Shown here: in pieces, positions 40,868 through 41,704 of the stretch | How the letters are laid out: each line of letters opens with the position of its first letter | Numbering within the stretch: position 1 is the first letter of the stretch | DNA from: Planctomycetota bacterium | GTDB taxonomy: Bacteria > Planctomycetota > SZUA-567 > H5-PLA8 | DNA: 41,704 nucleotides | Direction: 5' to 3' | Assembly (NCBI GenBank): GCA_026184295.1 | Contig: JAHCJK010000028.1 | Span: forward strand, 1 to 41,704 | Made by a program: the position numbers and the translations under genes | Notes under the pieces: model-generated | Told to the model about the DNA's origin: nothing | The model's database searches: none | What the model saw: the letters and a program-made list of their open reading frames with translations, nothing else

Positions 40868-41526
40868 CCGCGCTCGCCCACGGCGCCGCCGTCAACCCCT
40901 TCGCCACGCGCTTCCACGCGCCGGGGCGCGTCGCCTTCTTCTTCGAAGCCGAACAAGGCGCGGCCTCCGCCGACGAACTCCTGAACGCCTTCCTCGCCGC
41001 CGGCGCGCGCGGCGAAATCGTCGGCCCGCACGGCACCGGCAAGACCACGCTCCTGCGCGCGCTCGAAGCCGCCGCCGCCGCCCGCGGCCTGCGCACCGAG
41101 ACCGTCACCCTGCGCGATGGCGGCGAGCGTTTCCGCCTGCCCGCCGCGGACCTGCTGCGCGAACGCCACCCGGGCCGCGCGCCCGCCTCCTGCCCGGCCA
41201 CCCCCCTGCCGCCCGTCCTGATCCTCGACGGCGCCGAACAGCTCGCGCGCCCCGCCTGGTACGCGCTGCGCCTGCGCTGCCGCATTCGCCGCCTCGGGCT
41301 GCTCGCGACGAGCCACCGCGCGCTCGGCCTCCCGGTGCTCTACCGGACCCGCGCCGACGAAGCCCTCGCCCAGCGCGTCGCCGCCGCCGTGCTCGCCCAG
41401 AGCCCCCACGCCGCCCGCCTGACCACCCCCGCCGACGTCGCCGCCGCCCTCGCCCAGACCCGCGGCGACCTCCGCGAAGCGCTCTTCAAGCTCTACGACC
41501 TGTACGAGGCGCGCTGGCGTGCGTAA
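40864..41526 (+). CDS. P-loop ATPase, small AAA-like
   Basis: A 220-residue nucleotide-binding protein. Walker A GPHGTGKTT at 54-62 and Walker B VLILDGAEQ at about 118-126; the Glu after the Walker B Asp-Gly-Ala fits the usual catalytic position. The C-terminal part (LTTPADVAAALAQTRGDLRE) is helical like an AAA lid. Start fixed by the ATGA overlap with the arrestin-like gene. Probably supplies energy for a membrane complex with the two upstream proteins. It may be complete in itself, since it is shorter than typical AAA+ proteins. Confidence 0.78.
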   Translation: MTALAHGAAVNPFATRFHAPGRVAFFFEAEQGAASADELLNAFLAAGARGEIVGPHGTGKTTLLRALEAAAAARGLRTETVTLRDGGERFRLPAADLLRERHPGRAPASCPATPLPPVLILDGAEQLARPAWYALRLRCRIRRLGLLATSHRALGLPVLYRTRADEALAQRVAAAVLAQSPHAARLTTPADVAAALAQTRGDLREALFKLYDLYEARWRA

Positions 41527-41533
41527 GCCGTTC

Positions 41534-41704
41534 TTTCACCACGGAGACACGGAGGCACGGAGAACTGCTCCTTATTATATTTTCGCGCTAAGACGCAAAG
41601 ACGCTAAGAACAGCTAAGAACCAAAGAACTGCAAAGAACCAAGAACCAAAAACGGCGAAGAAACGAGAACCGAAAGAGAACTACAAACAGATAGGCACAG
41701 CATA
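41534..41704. repeat. Composite repeat element, cut by window end
   Basis: A copy of the element seen at 30508-30700: CACCACGGAGACACGGAG, then TTTTCGCGCTAAGACGC, AAGAACCAAAGAACTGC and a unit ending GATAGGCACAGCAT. Only forward sequence is seen before the window ends. The two copies are about 11 kb apart and differ by small indels. Confidence 0.85.

Overview
This is a GC-rich bacterial chromosomal window of about 41.7 kb. It has densely packed short operons separated by repeat-filled gaps. Several features point to a Planctomycetota-type genome: a Hanks-type kinase with one membrane span and a large extracytoplasmic domain, a GFTLIEL pseudopilin followed by the KSYAEAQEIYRRTD-type sequence, an FGE-dependent sulfatase, FAD oxidoreductases with HEAT-like tails, an ECF sigma factor with a FecR-type partner, and intergenic runs of the type CACGGAGACACGGAG / CGCAAAGACGC / CCACGAAGGACAC. 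That assignment is inference from gene families and repeat style; there is no rRNA or other phylogenetic marker here.

Layout. 1-2.8 kb: two tandem MlaD/MCE-domain proteins (lipid transport), the first cut by the window edge, ending at a strong bidirectional terminator shared with a small XRE regulator. 3.4-7.2 kb: a stand-alone receiver protein, mutL (reading frame broken in its ATPase domain), and a secreted nuclease. 7.3-9.3 kb (minus strand): a GT4 glycosyltransferase and a beta-propeller glycosidase-like protein. 9.7-10.7 kb: thiS-thiG. 10.8-14 kb: an ECF sigma factor with a FecR-type membrane partner, and a pseudopilin on the opposite strand. 14-16 kb (minus): DUF58 protein translationally coupled to an AraC regulator. 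16.2-18.6 kb: a kinase-TM-solute-binding-protein fusion. 18.6-19.9 kb (minus): a secreted protein coupled to a soluble histidine kinase. 20-21.8 kb: galE and nadD, convergent. 21.8-22.5 kb: a cluster of short hairpins inside a larger inverted repeat. 22.5-28.2 kb: a sulfatase, two FAD-dependent oxidoreductases and a divergent PocR-AraC regulator, probably one catabolic locus. 29.3-30.5 kb: a GntR/LacI hybrid regulator, with long repeat arrays on both sides. 31.2-35.1 kb: pentaheme cytochrome c, Fe3+-type binding lipoprotein and fused ABC permease. 35.2-37.6 kb: small unknown genes, an XRE regulator and a GNAT acetyltransferase. 37.7-39.2 kb: a YihY-family membrane protein with a winged-helix-like tail. 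39.2-41.5 kb: a tightly coupled operon of a DUF3592-like membrane protein, an arrestin-like protein and a P-loop ATPase.

Four things stand out. (1) A family of long intergenic palindromes: the same composite repeat appears in forward copies followed by reverse-complement copies, with a period near 150 bp in the larger arrays. (2) The receptor-like kinase whose sensor is a periplasmic-binding-protein fold. (3) The three-gene DUF3592/arrestin-like/ATPase operon. (4) mutL, whose conserved ATPase motifs lie in three different frames within about 160 bp beside a 12-bp tandem repeat, while its endonuclease domain is intact.
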